DNA of 64,000 nt from Antilocapra americana (taxonomy: Eukaryota > Chordata > Mammalia > Artiodactyla > Antilocapridae), in assembly GCA_007570785.1 (NCBI GenBank), contig ML660774.1, forward strand, positions 4,829,433-4,893,432, in the 5' to 3' direction. A model generated the notes under the pieces. The model saw only the letters and a list, made by a program, of their open reading frames with translations. It had not been told where the DNA came from and made no database searches. Below are positions 22,995-34,355 of this stretch, piece by piece. A program made the position numbers and the translations under genes. How positions within the stretch are numbered: the first letter of the stretch is position 1; every line of letters starts with the position of its first letter.

Positions 22995-23164
22995 ATAATA
23001 ATAACAAAATAAATGTATTGTTGCTTATGTTACTTCATATTTTTGTTTCTCAACAGGTATAGTTGTTATAATTTAAGTTCATTCTTAATTCAAGCTCTCC
23101 CAAATGACACTCCTTTCCACAGGAGATTTTGACCAAAGAGATGATTGCAAATTTGGAAAAACAG

Positions 23165-23166
<2 letters not shown>

Positions 23167-23205
<39 letters not shown>
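23167..23205. repeat. (GT)n microsatellite
   Basis: A perfect GT dinucleotide run of 39 nt. It is the longest dinucleotide repeat in the window and a Z-DNA candidate. Confidence 0.99.
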
Positions 23206-23206
<1 letters not shown>

Positions 23207-24745
23207 ACATGCACAAACACAGGAGCCACAAGTTATATGTGACTATGCTTACATCCTTGTAAACCAACAATCTCAACTGGGGAAACAGCACAATTTCGAC
23301 CCAGCACAAAACTGTAATTATCAGTCTATCAAAGTAACTAACACAGGTTTTCAAAACTAGAGTTTATTGGAATATTAGTAAATGGTCTATGAAGAAGAAA
23401 AACTGTTCTCTGTTTAATTAAGTTTGGAAAATGCTGAGTTAGACAGAGTCAGACAAGTTTCTTTCATGTAGGTTTCTCAGAAGCCTTCTTGAACCATAAG
23501 GCATGATGAAATTCCAAAAAAAAAAAAAAAAACTAGTTCAGCAGGCAGCATTTTGTAAAATCACTTGAATATGTAGCTTTTCTTCCCCCATGAGTCTTAA
23601 GGGTTCCTCAGAACATAATCTTGGAAATACTGATTTGGAAAAGGGGACAGTTGAGGCCACTGACCAATGTCTTAGCCCAAAGTGATTCTGAGTTAATAGC
23701 ACTATAATCAGCAGCTCAATATTGCAAATATCTATTTGTGTTTTGGGACCACATTTAGAAGAGTTCTCTGTGTTTTCCAAATTTCTTGCTTTTGTTAATA
23801 TATGATTAACAGAAATCATATTGAAATTTACAACAGGGGCTCTTTACATGTGGTGCATAGTCATCAAATTTCCCCAAATTACCATTGCATATTTTTTCAC
23901 TCAAAAACTAAATTAACAACAGATTCTGTATCTTTAACATTGCCCCATAAATCACTCCAACACCTAGTTTAGTGTTGCAGACACAAAAGGTATTCAAGTA
24001 AAAGCTATTTGATGATGATGACTTATGGTCCTTGAAGACTCTCATGTGAACTACCAGATAAAAAAGCAAGACCAGGTCTGTCTGTCCTGATACACTTGCC
24101 ACCTGAATCTAGGTTAATTTGAATCAAAGTAATTTCCCAGAAATATTATCAAATCAAAAAGCAGCTTGAATGTCCTTTTGAAAACATAAGATATGAGACT
24201 TGTGCTTTATGCAGAAGACGGAGCCTTTTTTAAAGTAACTATTCATATTTTATAATGTGAACCATTTCTTTGCAGTTTGGAAAATGAGTTATATTGGAAG
24301 GATTGTGGCTTCTAGATAGTAATAAATATGAATGTTTTATATGGCCTCTTCTATTGTTTCAGAACCTAGCAATATACTTGAAATTTGTCTCACTCCCTTG
24401 ATTTATAATATGATTAGCACTACATGTCACAGATTGGAAAGTAAACATTGATTAGCTGTAAAACAAGATGAAACTCATGTATGTATAGAGTTTTAAGTGT
24501 GGCAATCCATTTTATTATCTTTTTAACAGATGTGTGTTAAGGACTGACTGTGGCCAGCTACTGTGATGGGTACCACACATATTGGATATATACCTGATGG
24601 CTAATATTTCTCTTATCTGTGGCCACAGAGTAGTAAGCTTGGTTTTCACATGAAAATTGTTGTCACCACTTTACAGTTGGAGCATAAAGAGTAAATACTT
24701 TTATCTGAAAATATACATATTTTTGGCATGCAAAATAAAGACAGA
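23206..24745. other. 1.5-kb stretch, no named repeat
   Basis: It contains an A18 run (23516-23533) and no credible gene. The segment at 23400-23650 resembles a diverged DNA-transposon-type repeat, but I cannot assign it. Confidence 0.35.
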
Positions 24746-24871
24746 GGGTATCCCCTGGTTAGGAGTCTGCATTCCACTGCACAGGGCACAGGTTGGATCC
24801 CTGACTGGGGAACTAAGACCCTCCAAGCCACATGGCATGACCAAAAAAAAAAAACAAACAAACAAAAAAAA
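24746..24871 (+). mobile_element. CHR-type SINE with A-rich tail
   Basis: 'gggtatcccctggttaggag', 'tctgcattccactgcacagg', 'ggttggatccctgactgggg', 'aactaagaccctccaagcc', then an A12 tract with (caaa)n. The tRNA-like box B is 'ggttggatccc'. Confidence 0.88.
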
Positions 24872-25359
24872 CTGTAAAATAAATATACAGTTGATGCAGA
24901 AATACAGTTTGGACTTCTCCAATTCAGTGACTATGTCCATGGCTTCTCTTACCACGTCGTGTCCATGATGCACAGACTCCCTTTCCAATTCTAACTCCAG
25001 CTTTCTGACTCGGGTGTGCAACTATCTCGTTGCTGTCTCCATTTGGGTATCTTCATACCCATCTAAACTTGTCATGTTTCAACCAAACTCTCAGGAATTG
25101 GTCGTCTCAAATCTAATCCTCCTCCATAATTAACTTCCAGAGAATAGCATTGTCATCACCCAGGGGTGCTAAAGAGAGACATTTCTTTCAAAGGTTTCCT
25201 CCCTCACCTCACGTGACTCAGTCTGTGAACAAGTCCTCTTATCATTAAATGTTAAATCTTCCTGTCACCATGCTCCAGTATCTCTGCCATAGTCGAAGGC
25301 ACCTCTGTCCATTGCCTAAATGGCAACATAACTTTCAGGTTGTTCTCTGTTCTTCTATT

Positions 25360-25775
25360 CATGCTTTCCTCAATTATCAGCTTTCATTCTGTAGTTGGAA
25401 TGCTTCCTTAAATGTTCAAATAGGGCTATGTGTCTCCCCTGTTTAAAATCACTGAAGGCTCTTTCATTTGTCTTTGAATAAAGAAAACCCTCCAGTGATC
25501 AATGAGGCCTTTCCTGATCTGGCTCCCCTGCCTAACCCTGGAGCCTTATTTCACATTCCTAACTTTCCCCTTTTCTGATTTCCAGATTCACTGTTCTTAC
25601 TTCAGTTCCTTGAATAAGCTGTACTTCTTCTCACATGAGAAATTTCAAGTACTCTTTTTTCTGTGTCCCTCCTTCTCCCAATCCCCTTTTCTTGGACCAT
25701 GCTGTCTCATCTCCTAGGTCAGTTTCCCCTTCCATATTGTCTCAAAGCATTATGTCTCTTTGAGAGAATTTATCT
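25360..25775 (+). mobile_element. L2-like LINE remnant
   Basis: It resembles the mammalian repeat text 'tctcccctgtttaaaatcac', followed by 'gatctggctcccctgcctaa' and 'tatttcacattcctaac'. It is highly diverged. The exact family (L2 or an older LINE) is uncertain. Confidence 0.4.
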
Positions 25776-25850
25776 CAGTCATATAGGTATATTCTTTTTA
25801 GGCATTACATTGTACACTTGATAGATGTTTATTGAGCATCTACTCTGATG

Positions 25851-26646
25851 CAGATGGCACCACCCTTATGGCAGAAAGTGAAGAACTAAAGAGCCTCTTG
25901 ATGAAAGTGAAAGAGGAAAGCAAAAAAGTTGGCTTACAACTCAACATTCAGAAAACTAAGATTATGGCATCCAGTCCCATCTCTTCATGGCAAATAGATG
26001 GGTAAACAGTGGAAACAGTGGCAGACTTTATTTTGGGGGGCTCCAAAATCATTGCAGATGGTGACTTCAGCCATGAAATTAAAAGACAGTTGCTCCTTAG
26101 AAGAAAAATTATGACCAACCTAGACAACACATTAAAAAGCAGAGACATTACCTTGCCAACAAAAGTCCATACAATCAAAGCTACGGTTTTTCCAGTAGTC
26201 ATGTATGAATGTGAGAGCTGGACTATAAAGAAAGCTGAATGCCAAAGACTTGATGCTTTTGAACTGTGGTGTTGGAGAAGACTCTTGAGAGTCCCTTGAA
26301 CTGCAAGGAAATCCAACCAGTCCATCCTAAAGGAAATCAGTCCTGAATATTCACTGGAAGGACTGGTTCTGAAGCTGAAATATCAATACTTTGGCCACCT
26401 GATGTGAAGAACTGACTCAAGGGAAAAACCCTGATGCTGGGAAAGATTGAATGCAGTAGGAGAAGGGAACTACAGTGGATGGGATGGTTGGATGGCATCA
26501 CCAACTCAATGGACATGAGTTTGAGTAAATTCGGGGAGTTGATGATGGACAGGGAGGCCTGGCATGCTGCAGTCCATGGCGTCAAAAGAGTCAGACACTA
26601 CTAACCACCTGAACTCAGCTGAACTGAATGACTGAACTGAACTGAA
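25851..26646 (+). mobile_element. BovB (RTE) LINE 3' fragment with reverse-transcriptase relic
   Basis: A plus-strand BovB of about 800 bp. The conceptual frame starts at the reverse-transcriptase active-site region. The canonical tyrosine and two aspartates (YADD) have become DADG, followed by TTLMAESEELKSLL. A stop interrupts the frame near 26008. The frame then runs 26009-26299 with FPVVMYECESW and LDAFELWCWRRLLRVP, and stops one codon later. The 3' end shows the 'ctgaactgaatgactgaact' pentamer run. It is 5' truncated and inactive. Confidence 0.95.
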
Positions 26647-26732
26647 GGTGATAGTGAACATGGATGGGCCAAAGAGACAAAGTCTACACCCTTACAGTTC
26701 TATGCCCTTATCATCTAAAGTCAGGGTCCTCT

Positions 26733-26869
26733 GACTGTGGAATTCTCCAGGCAAGAGTACTAGAGTGGTAACCATTCCCTTCTCCAGGAGCTCTTCCTGA
26801 CCCAGGGATTGAACCTGGGTCTCCTGCATTGCAGGCAGATTCTTTACCATCTGAACTACCAGGGAAGAC
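26733..26869 (-). mobile_element. Bov-tA SINE, 3'-truncated
   Basis: Reverse orientation. It has the head and half of the body ('ggaattctccaggcaagagt' to 'ctaccagggaagac'). Minus-strand box B is a perfect 'aggttcaatccc'. The usual 3' third ('gactgagcgac') is absent. Confidence 0.93.
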
Positions 26870-26964
26870 TCCTAAAATCGAATAGGAAAGAGAGAAAATA
26901 GATGAGTATGCCACAAACATATATTAAAAAATTGAATTGTAATAACTGTTTTGAAGAAAATAGA

Positions 26965-27180
26965 GTTCAGTGAAAGGGAAGAAGGGATTTATGGGAAGGT
27001 CTGCTTTAAGCAATCAGGCAAGACTTTTCAGAGAAAGCAGCTTTAATGCTGAGATGGAAATGCAAGCAACAAGGGAGAGAGATGTATTTTCAAGGGGAAA
27101 AGCATTTGTGGCAGAGGGAAGAGTATTCCTTAATTCAGAAAGTAATTTGCTGTACATCAAGACCTTAAAGGAGGCCTCTT
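26965..27180 (+). repeat. Ancient interspersed repeat, first unassigned family
   Basis: 'cagctttaatgctgagatg', 'caacaagggagagagatg' and 'gcagagggaagagtattcc' resemble the 5' part of the family also seen at 3859-5335. It is diverged. Confidence 0.35.
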
Positions 27181-27765
27181 TGTGTCTGGCCCCCTGTGGT
27201 CCATGACTCCAAGAGGGGGAGAGCATGTCTGCTTTGCTGTCTACTGAAACTCTAAGGCCAAACTTAAGCAAAGGCACATATTTACTGAGAGTAAATAGAA
27301 ACACAGATATAACTCACTTTGCAAAATGACTTGGTCTGCAAACAAAACACGTGATTCACTTTTTACAGAAGAGTAAGGTATAATTTAATAATCCTTTTAT
27401 AATGTGTTCAAATTTTACTCACCAAAATTCTTTGTTAAACTCTTGTACACATAGTAAAGAATCTATCTGCTTAAATTTTCTTTCTAATACCTATGTCTTT
27501 ATGTGTATCATCTCTGTTACGTTGTTTGAATGAAAAGCTTCCCAGCCAGATTTTAAATAAAACAAAAAATAAAAAGCCCAATTTTGGAATAATACTGTCT
27601 ACCAATAACAGCTGTAAATAAAAGCAATCTGACGATAATACAAATAGTCTCCTTTGTATCTGAATACTTCTCAGTAGTAAATTACAAATCTTTCTCTTAA
27701 CACAATCAGTTTGAAACAAAATTGATGTTCACTGTTACATAAAGTTCCTTAAAACAAGCAAGTTT

Positions 27766-28369
27766 GTAAACAAAGTAGCGATAAACATTGGGGTACACGT
27801 GGCTCTTTCAATTCTGGTTTCCTCAGTGTATATGCCCAGCAGTGGGATTGCTGGGTCATATGGCAGGTCTATTTTCAGTTTTTTAAGGAATGCCCATCAA
27901 CTGACGAATGGATAAGAAAGCTGTGGTACATATACACAATGGAATATTACTCAGCATTAAAAAAAATTCATTTGAATCAGTCCTACTCAGATGGACGAAA
28001 CTGGAGCCCATTATTCAGAGTGAAGTAAGCCAGAAGCAAAAACAACAATACAGTATATTAACGCATATATATGGAATTTAGAAAGACGGTAACGAGAACC
28101 CAGCATGCGAGACAGCAAAAGGAATGCAGATGTATAGAATAGACTTGTGGACTCTGTGGATGAGGGAAAAGGTGGGATGATATGGGAGAATGGCATTGAA
28201 ACATGTTAATTATCATATGTCTAATCAATCGCCAGCCCAGGATTGATGCTGGGGGCTGGTGCAACGAGATTTCCCTGGGGGAGGGAGGAGAGAGGGGGGT
28301 CCTGGAGGGGGAGCATATGTAAACCCATGGTGATGTCATTGTATGGCAAAACTAAAAAAAAAAAAAAAA
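27766..28369 (+). mobile_element. Young L1 with 5' inversion and 15-bp TSD
   Basis: A recent ruminant L1 insertion. From 27892 to 28369 it is a plus-strand 3' end, from 'gcccatcaactgacgaatgg' through 'gtgaagtaagccagaa' and 'tgggagaatggcattgaaac' to an A17+ tail. From 27766 to 27891 the sequence is upstream L1 in reverse orientation ('aacattggggtacacgtgg', 'agtgggattgctgggtcata'). This is the signature of twin priming. Duplications 'aaaacaagcaagttt' lie at 27751-27765 and 28369-28383. Low divergence suggests a young copy. Confidence 0.95.
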
Positions 28370-28383
28370 AAACAAGCAAGTTT

Positions 28384-30260
28384 TCAAAATAAGATGAATA
28401 CAAAGGAGCACAATGTATGTTTTACAGCATTTGAAATGTTTTCATGATTTGATTCACTGTGCTGGATGGAGATTCAATTAAACTGATAGTTTTCCAAGCT
28501 ATTTTTATCTAGGCTAAATCATTCTGAAAACAACTCACCTTCCTCCTGAAGAAATAGGTATAAGATACTGATTTAATTCACTTTAATACTGGTATAACTT
28601 CATTGACTGTGACAAATTAAAACATTTGATCAAGTATATTATTAGGACTGAATTATACCAAACAGTGTATATGTTAGAGTAATATAAATAATACATAAGA
28701 CTAAGTCTCTATGTTGAAAATAAAGTGGGAGGTTGTCTAGATAATTTAAACATTCACTTCTGCATTATTTATGGAATTGGTTCAAAGTAGGGTTCAGGCG
28801 GGAAGAGACTTGATACACAAATCATTGTCTGAATCTCCCAGCTGGCTTGCTCAGAAGACAGAGTTTTACCTGGCAAATTGCTCATGTATATCATGATTGT
28901 GTCTAATCAATTTCCTTTCCTTTCCAACATTGTATCTCATTGTGGTAAACACCTATCTTTATAAAAATTCCAGGAGGAGCCCTCTACTGCCCCAACCTAC
29001 AGCTTACTGCCACATTCTATCATAAATTTAAACATGTTTTATATCTGTGAAATTAAAACTGTGTCCTCCTAAAATCTTATTTCTGAGCTAATATCCTCCA
29101 GAATTATATCTGAACTCTAAGATCTGTAAACTAACTACTTTGCCATACACACACATTCACACTCTCTCTAAAGTATGTAGGCTATAAATAATATATATTT
29201 TCAATACAATAATCCCTATGGTATTTTCTGCTATGTTTTTATAAAAATCGTCCCAAAGAAATATCAAATATTTAACTCGTTTCTAAAAATGATACTTTTA
29301 ATTGCTGTAAATGTGCCACAAACAGTTTTTAAACTGAAATTTAATTGGCTTCTGTAAATATGTTAGGAAAAAGTCAGACTATAATGAATAGACAGAGGAA
29401 ATTTGATTAAGGATGTGCTTGCCAAACCAACATGGTAGACCCAAGTTGGTCACAGCCCTTAGCTACCTGAGACCTGTGATATTTGATGGTTTGCTCATGA
29501 CAGCATTTTCCAAAATAAAACACATGATGGGGTCTCAAGTATTCAAAAGCTTGTGGTGACTTTTTTTTTTGAAAGAGCATTAAAGGTAATTCAGATGGCA
29601 CATACATTATTAACTACTATTCAGGTTTGTGGATTTGACCTAAAGCTATCCATTGACAACTCATAAGGTTATTTTGATGAGAATATTTTTTTAATAAAGA
29701 ACAATGACAAAGCTTTTGAAATGATGATAATAATACTGTAGAATCAAGTATCATTGCCACCTAAAACCCTATACAATTGTTGTAAAATTGTTCCTCTGTC
29801 TTGTGTTTATCTTTGAGAGCTTCAATCTGTTCTACTTTAGAATTCAAATAACCAGTCGCAGAGTCATAAAAATAGAGTCACACTTGATTTAAAAAATATC
29901 ATGTTATTCTAGTTTTTACTTACTACAAAGTGCTGTATTGTCAGGAGGAATCAAGGTGCTCTGTAAACTGTAAAATGCTAGAGAGATATAAGTTACTGCT
30001 ATTACTCAAGTCAGTCTAAATTTTTAAGTTCCACAGATGCATCCTTAATCTCAACATTCAAAATTTTTCATTGACGTTGTATTTTCCAACAGTTATGTCA
30101 GTTTTCCCTGCAGAGAAATACTGAATCAATTGTAAAAAGTCTAAGGAAATTGAAGCATCTTAAAAGCTAAAATGGGAACTAGAAGATACTCTGGCCATTA
30201 TCTTTTTGTTATTTTTTATTTGTTTATCATGGGACATTGTATGGAGGAGGTATACTGAAT
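28384..30260. other. 1.9-kb stretch without recognised repeats
   Basis: Strongly AT-rich. There are no named transposons and no reading frame with a domain. Confidence 0.4.
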
Positions 30261-30316
30261 GTTATTCTGTGTGTGTCTGTGTGTGTTATTCTGTGTGTGT
30301 CTGTGTGTGTGTGCAT
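30261..30316. repeat. Tandem 24-mer plus (TG)n
   Basis: A 24-bp unit starting 'gttattctgtgtgtgtctg' occurs twice in perfect tandem (30261-30284 and 30285-30308), followed by more TG repeats. It is a short GT-rich minisatellite. Confidence 0.95.
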
Positions 30317-30321
30317 GCGTG

Positions 30322-30452
30322 TGCATTAGTCGCTCAGTCGTGTTCAACTCTTTGGGAGTCCATAGCCTATAGCCGGCCAGGATTCTCTGTCCATGGAACT
30401 CTCCAGGGAAGAACACTGAAGTGGGTCACCATTCCCTACTTCAGTGGATCTT
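30322..30452 (-). mobile_element. Bov-A SINE unit
   Basis: Reverse orientation: 'cattagtcgctcagtcgtgt', 'ctctgtccatggaactctcc', ending 'ccctacttcagtggatctt'. The tRNA-like head is absent, so it is a truncated Bov-tA or a Bov-A monomer. Confidence 0.9.
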
Positions 30453-32419
30453 ATTATAATTATATTAATACATTTGCTTATTGGAGAACTAGCATAGACT
30501 ATGACCAAGTAAGCATATTCCTGGGGATGGAAATAGTCCATGTGCAAAATTTGCAAGCCAGACAGAACAGCGTTGAGAAGAGAGAGAAATGCATGTGACA
30601 AATACTTTGCAAGTCAAAGCCCATAATTTGCCAGGATTGAGAAGTGGCCCAATTGGAAATAAATGAACAGATTATTGCGTTTCAGTCTTTTAAAAAAAAA
30701 TGGAAATTGCTAACATTTAACCGGACCTCGATATTTTCTTCTATCTGAAAGAAACCACTTCAGTGGTCAGAGTCAGGTGCAAGGACCAGCGGAGAATTTT
30801 CCCCCTTCCCCTAAAGGCATTTATCACTAAAATTGCTCAATTCTGAAAACCCTTAGGGTTCCAGTTGGCCATTATTGTATGAGTACTGTTTTCACTACCC
30901 ACAACTAGAAGGTATTTTTCTTTATTGCCTAGATGCAATATCCTTTCTGTATAAGTAACTTTACAATACAGTTAGCCAATGCTTACTCTCTCTAGTCTAA
31001 AGTTTTTCTTCACTTTCCCAAAAATATTACTTCAACTTTAGAATGATAACGATTCAAGGAATTACTAACTCATAACTATACATCAAGTAAATACTTTCCA
31101 TTTCAGTGAGAAAGAAACACAAATGCACAGATTTGTTTTAGGCAGACATAGCTGTTTTTCCAGTAGAGATAAACCACAATGGAAAGCAGGTAAATTTTCT
31201 AAATATTTGTAAATATCTTAAAGAATTCGTTTAAAATATGGCAATCATGGGATGAGACATTACCCTATATTAATCCATGTTTCCAAAATTATTTGCATAT
31301 GTGAGATATGACTCAAAAGGAAACTCTAATGTATTTTATTCTCTCAGATAATCTTATCCAAAGTGAAACCTTGATACTGTTTACACATATTGTTCATAAA
31401 AGATCAACCATCATTTTAGCTGAATTTAAGAACAATATATTGTAATAATATCACAGGGTCTTGAAACTGAGTAAATGTGAATGATGAACCATGTAAATAT
31501 GACAAGTAATGAAAGTCCTAACATGGAACATAATATAATTCAAACCCAAAGTGACAATTAACAAAAAGAGAATTCAACAAATAGTCCAACAAAAAGTCCT
31601 TGTGTGTATCCGGTCACAGTCACAGAGGCTGTTTATATCATCGAGCTGGAAACCTCATTAAACCAGCTAGAGCCTTTACTTTGAATTTCCCTTTTTGTGG
31701 AGCTTTTCTGTTCAGTGACAGCAGGGTTTTTTTTCCAAGACATTTTCCCTTTGTTTTTCCCTTTAAGTTTGCATCTGTGGGCGGCTTACCAGTCAATTCA
31801 GTGAAAAATGAGAAAAAGCAGTTGTTTCATCAGATTGACTGGTTGATTGTTAAAACAGTTGATCCCATGACCTCTTTACATGCAGACACTGACGTTGCAC
31901 ATGAACCTTGGACATGACCTCTGTTATTTAAAATCAAGCAATTGGACTTGCTCTGGGGTCTGACCCGATACAACATGGCTAAGGTGAGAGAAGAAAAAAA
32001 TAAATAAATAATCGTATGTGAATACACTCCTACCTAAGGGTGAATTGAGCCACGTGTAAAACAGTTTGATGTTTAAATGACCTTGGTAGATTGAAAGAGT
32101 GGTCAGAAATAAGTAGAATGAAATTAATAAGAAAAAAACTGTATAGCACTTCGCTTGGAGTGTGGGGAAGAGGCAGAATGAGCACAGAGTCTGAGAAACG
32201 TGATGAAACCCTGAGCCAAGCTGGGTCAACAGCAAGGACTCATTGAACTGGGGCCAAGGCGGTAAGGGGCCAGCAGAGCTCTGCTCCTGGCAATTCCCAG
32301 CTGGGAGGGCAGTGGAGGGTCCTAGGATCTCAAGGGTGACTTACACAGATTCTCAGAATAGAGCTTGGAAAGAAAGCTTGGCTAACAAGGTTTCTTAGAC
32401 ATAGAGAATGGACTTTGTA
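30453..32419. other. 2-kb stretch without recognised repeats
   Basis: Reading frames at 31600-31917 (+) and 31924-32235 (-) show no domain. The region around 31600-31920 is of higher complexity and could be a conserved non-coding segment. Nothing decisive is visible. Confidence 0.35.
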
Positions 32420-32630
32420 GAGCTTCCCAGGTGGTGCTAGTGGTAAAGAACCCGCCTACCAATTCAGGAGACGTAAGAGATGTGGGTTCCATCCCTGGGT
32501 CGGGAAGATCCCCTGGAGGAGGGCACGGCCACTCACTCCAGTCTTCTTGCCTGGAGAATCCCAGGAACAGAGGAGCCTAGCGGGTTACAGTCCATGGGGT
32601 CACAGAGAGGCAGCCACAACAGAAACAACT
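32420..32630 (+). mobile_element. Bov-tA SINE
   Basis: The head is 'agcttcccaggtggtgctag'. Box B reads 'gggttccatccctgg', and the body ends 'ggggtcacagagaggc' with an (aac) tail. An L1 tail follows within 10 bp. Confidence 0.95.
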
Positions 32631-32637
32631 GATCATT

Positions 32638-32936
32638 TCATGGATTTGTGGACACAGCAGGGGAAAGAGAGGTTGGAGTAAATTGAGAGAGTGGCACTGA
32701 TGTACATACACTCCCACGTGTAAAGCAGATAGCTAGTGGGAAGCATCTGTACAGCACAGGGAGCTTATCACAGTGCTGTGTAATGACGTAAAGGGGCAGG
32801 ATGGAGGCGGTGATGAGCAGAGGGAGGTTTAGGACGTAAGGCATGTATCTATAACTGATTCATATTGTTGTACAGCAAAACTAACACAACACTGTAAAGC
32901 AATTATACCCCATTTAAAAATAAATTTAACAAAAAA
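32638..32936 (+). mobile_element. L1 LINE 3' end
   Basis: Plus-strand L1 3' UTR and tail: 'gatttgtggacacagcagg', 'ttgagagagtggcactgatg', 'gtacagcacagggagcttat', 'ctgattcatattgttgtaca', ending 'tgtaaagcaattatacccc' and an A-rich tail. Confidence 0.88.
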
Positions 32937-33081
32937 CAAGATCGCTTCTTAGAGAACAGAATAAGTCTCTTATATTTTAAGGCTTTATATATTGTTATGT
33001 CTTTGCCATTGTTATTTTACTTAACCTCATGCCACTCTTTAGGTAGACTAGTAGATATAGTTATTTATTCCCTTTTTGTAC

Positions 33082-33281
33082 AGGACTTCCCTAGTGACTC
33101 AGTTGCGAAGAGTCTGCCTGCAATGCAGGAGATGTGGGGTCAATCCCTGGGTTGGGAAAATCCCCTGGAGAAGAAAATGGCCACTCTAGTAGGCTTGCCT
33201 GGAGAATCCCATGGACAGAGGAGCCTGGTGGGTTATAATCCATGAGGTTGCACAGAGTCAGACATGACTGAGCAGCTCTCA
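33082..33281 (+). mobile_element. Bov-tA SINE
   Basis: The head is 'aggacttccctagtgactca'. Box B reads 'ggggtcaatccctgg', and the body ends 'agtcagacatgactgagc'. Confidence 0.95.
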
Positions 33282-33600
33282 CTTTCTTTCATCTCTTTTT
33301 GCAGTTGGATCGAGTGTGGCTTAGGTGGCCCTCCCAAGGCCACAGGGTCAGATGGGGCCGCACAGAGCCTGATCTCAGTCTGGGCTGAGATCCTTTCCCT
33401 CCTGTGTCCAGGATTTCTCTCTGCTTCTCATGTGGCCCCTGGCAGCACTCTCCTGAGTGTCAGCTTCTCAGCCAGCAAAACAAGATTGTCTTAGATGGGA
33501 CTCCCTGGAAGCTAGAGCTGGCATAGAACATGATGTGTGTGGAGAGTGCAATTCAGAAAAAACCTGCAGACGGGTTCCCATCCATCTGTAAACTATCCCC

Positions 33601-33644
33601 CATGGCAGTCAGATTCTTTACCATCTGAGCCACCAGGGAAGCCC
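33601..33644 (-). mobile_element. Bov-tA head fragment
   Basis: Only the tRNA-like 5' head in reverse orientation: 'cagattctttaccatctgag' then 'ccaccagggaagccc'. The body is missing. Confidence 0.85.
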
Positions 33645-33689
33645 AATCATTATCAAGGTCTTAGCAAATACAATTAACTTTTTAAAAAG

Positions 33690-34140
33690 TTGCCAAATAT
33701 CTACTAGGTAGGATGAGATGGGACAGAGATGGGTGAGAAAAAGATACACAGTCCAGAAAGAGCTCTCTGCCTATGGTAGGACGTAGATATAGAACAAATA
33801 AATTATAATTTAGGAGTATAACAATAAAAGTAAAAGAATTGAGAGTAGCACAAAGAAGGAAGTAATGATTAAATCTATATAAAGAAAGAGAGGGTTTGGA
33901 AGTGTCCATAGAAGAGCTTATTTTTCGGCCTGATGTGGAATGACAAATAGAAACTTTTCTGGTGGCAGAGGCAAAGTTGGTGAAAGAAGGGCAAACATTC
34001 CAGGTAAAGAAGTAGCAGCTCAGAGATAGAAAGGACAGTATGTAGTTTATTAGAGTCAATATAGGGAAATCAGACTTATTTAGCATTAACTTAAAGTTGG
34101 ATTTGACAGGAAATAAGGTTAGAAAATTAATAACCATAAT
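33690..34140 (+). repeat. Ancient interspersed repeat, first unassigned family
   Basis: It resembles the 3859-5335 repeat: 'gaagggcaaacattccaggt', 'agaagtagcagctcagag', and 'aggaaataaggttagaaa'. The longest open frame of the window (33682-34137, minus, 151 codons) lies across it and is a by-product of A/T composition. Confidence 0.4.
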
Positions 34141-34144
34141 AATC

Positions 34145-34355
34145 CCTAATATATTTTAAGTATTGACTGTATGTACATATATATATGGCTGGCACAGGGA
34201 TGCACCTTATTAATGTTCCCATAAAACCTATGAAATAACTCATTCCCATTTTACAGATAAGAAAGTGAAAGTCAGGTGTGACTCGTCAGGATCAGAGCCA
34301 TTGGTGGAGTAGAGGTCCAAATCAAGCACTTCTAACCTCCATTCCAAAGGACTCC
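34145..34355 (-). mobile_element. MIR SINE
   Basis: Reverse MIR: 'attcccattttacagataag', 'aaagtgaaagtcaggtgtga', 'atcagagccattggtggag', 'caagcacttctaacc'. The core order is intact. Confidence 0.75.

Noticed and set aside
26009..26299. A reverse-transcriptase gene
   Set aside because: It is a 5'-truncated BovB with stops and a mutated active site, so it is listed as a dead mobile element and not as a gene.
30261..30308. Possible regulatory array from the 24-mer duplication
   Set aside because: Only two copies of a GT-rich low-complexity unit. A microsatellite explanation is sufficient.
31600..31917. 105-codon plus frame as a small gene
   Set aside because: No domain, no splice sites in order, and an unremarkable composition. 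Chance is sufficient.
33682..34137. Longest open frame (151 codons, minus strand)
   Set aside because: It lies over a decayed interspersed repeat and an AT-rich segment. The peptide is hydrophobic and low in complexity, and no domain or splice support was found.
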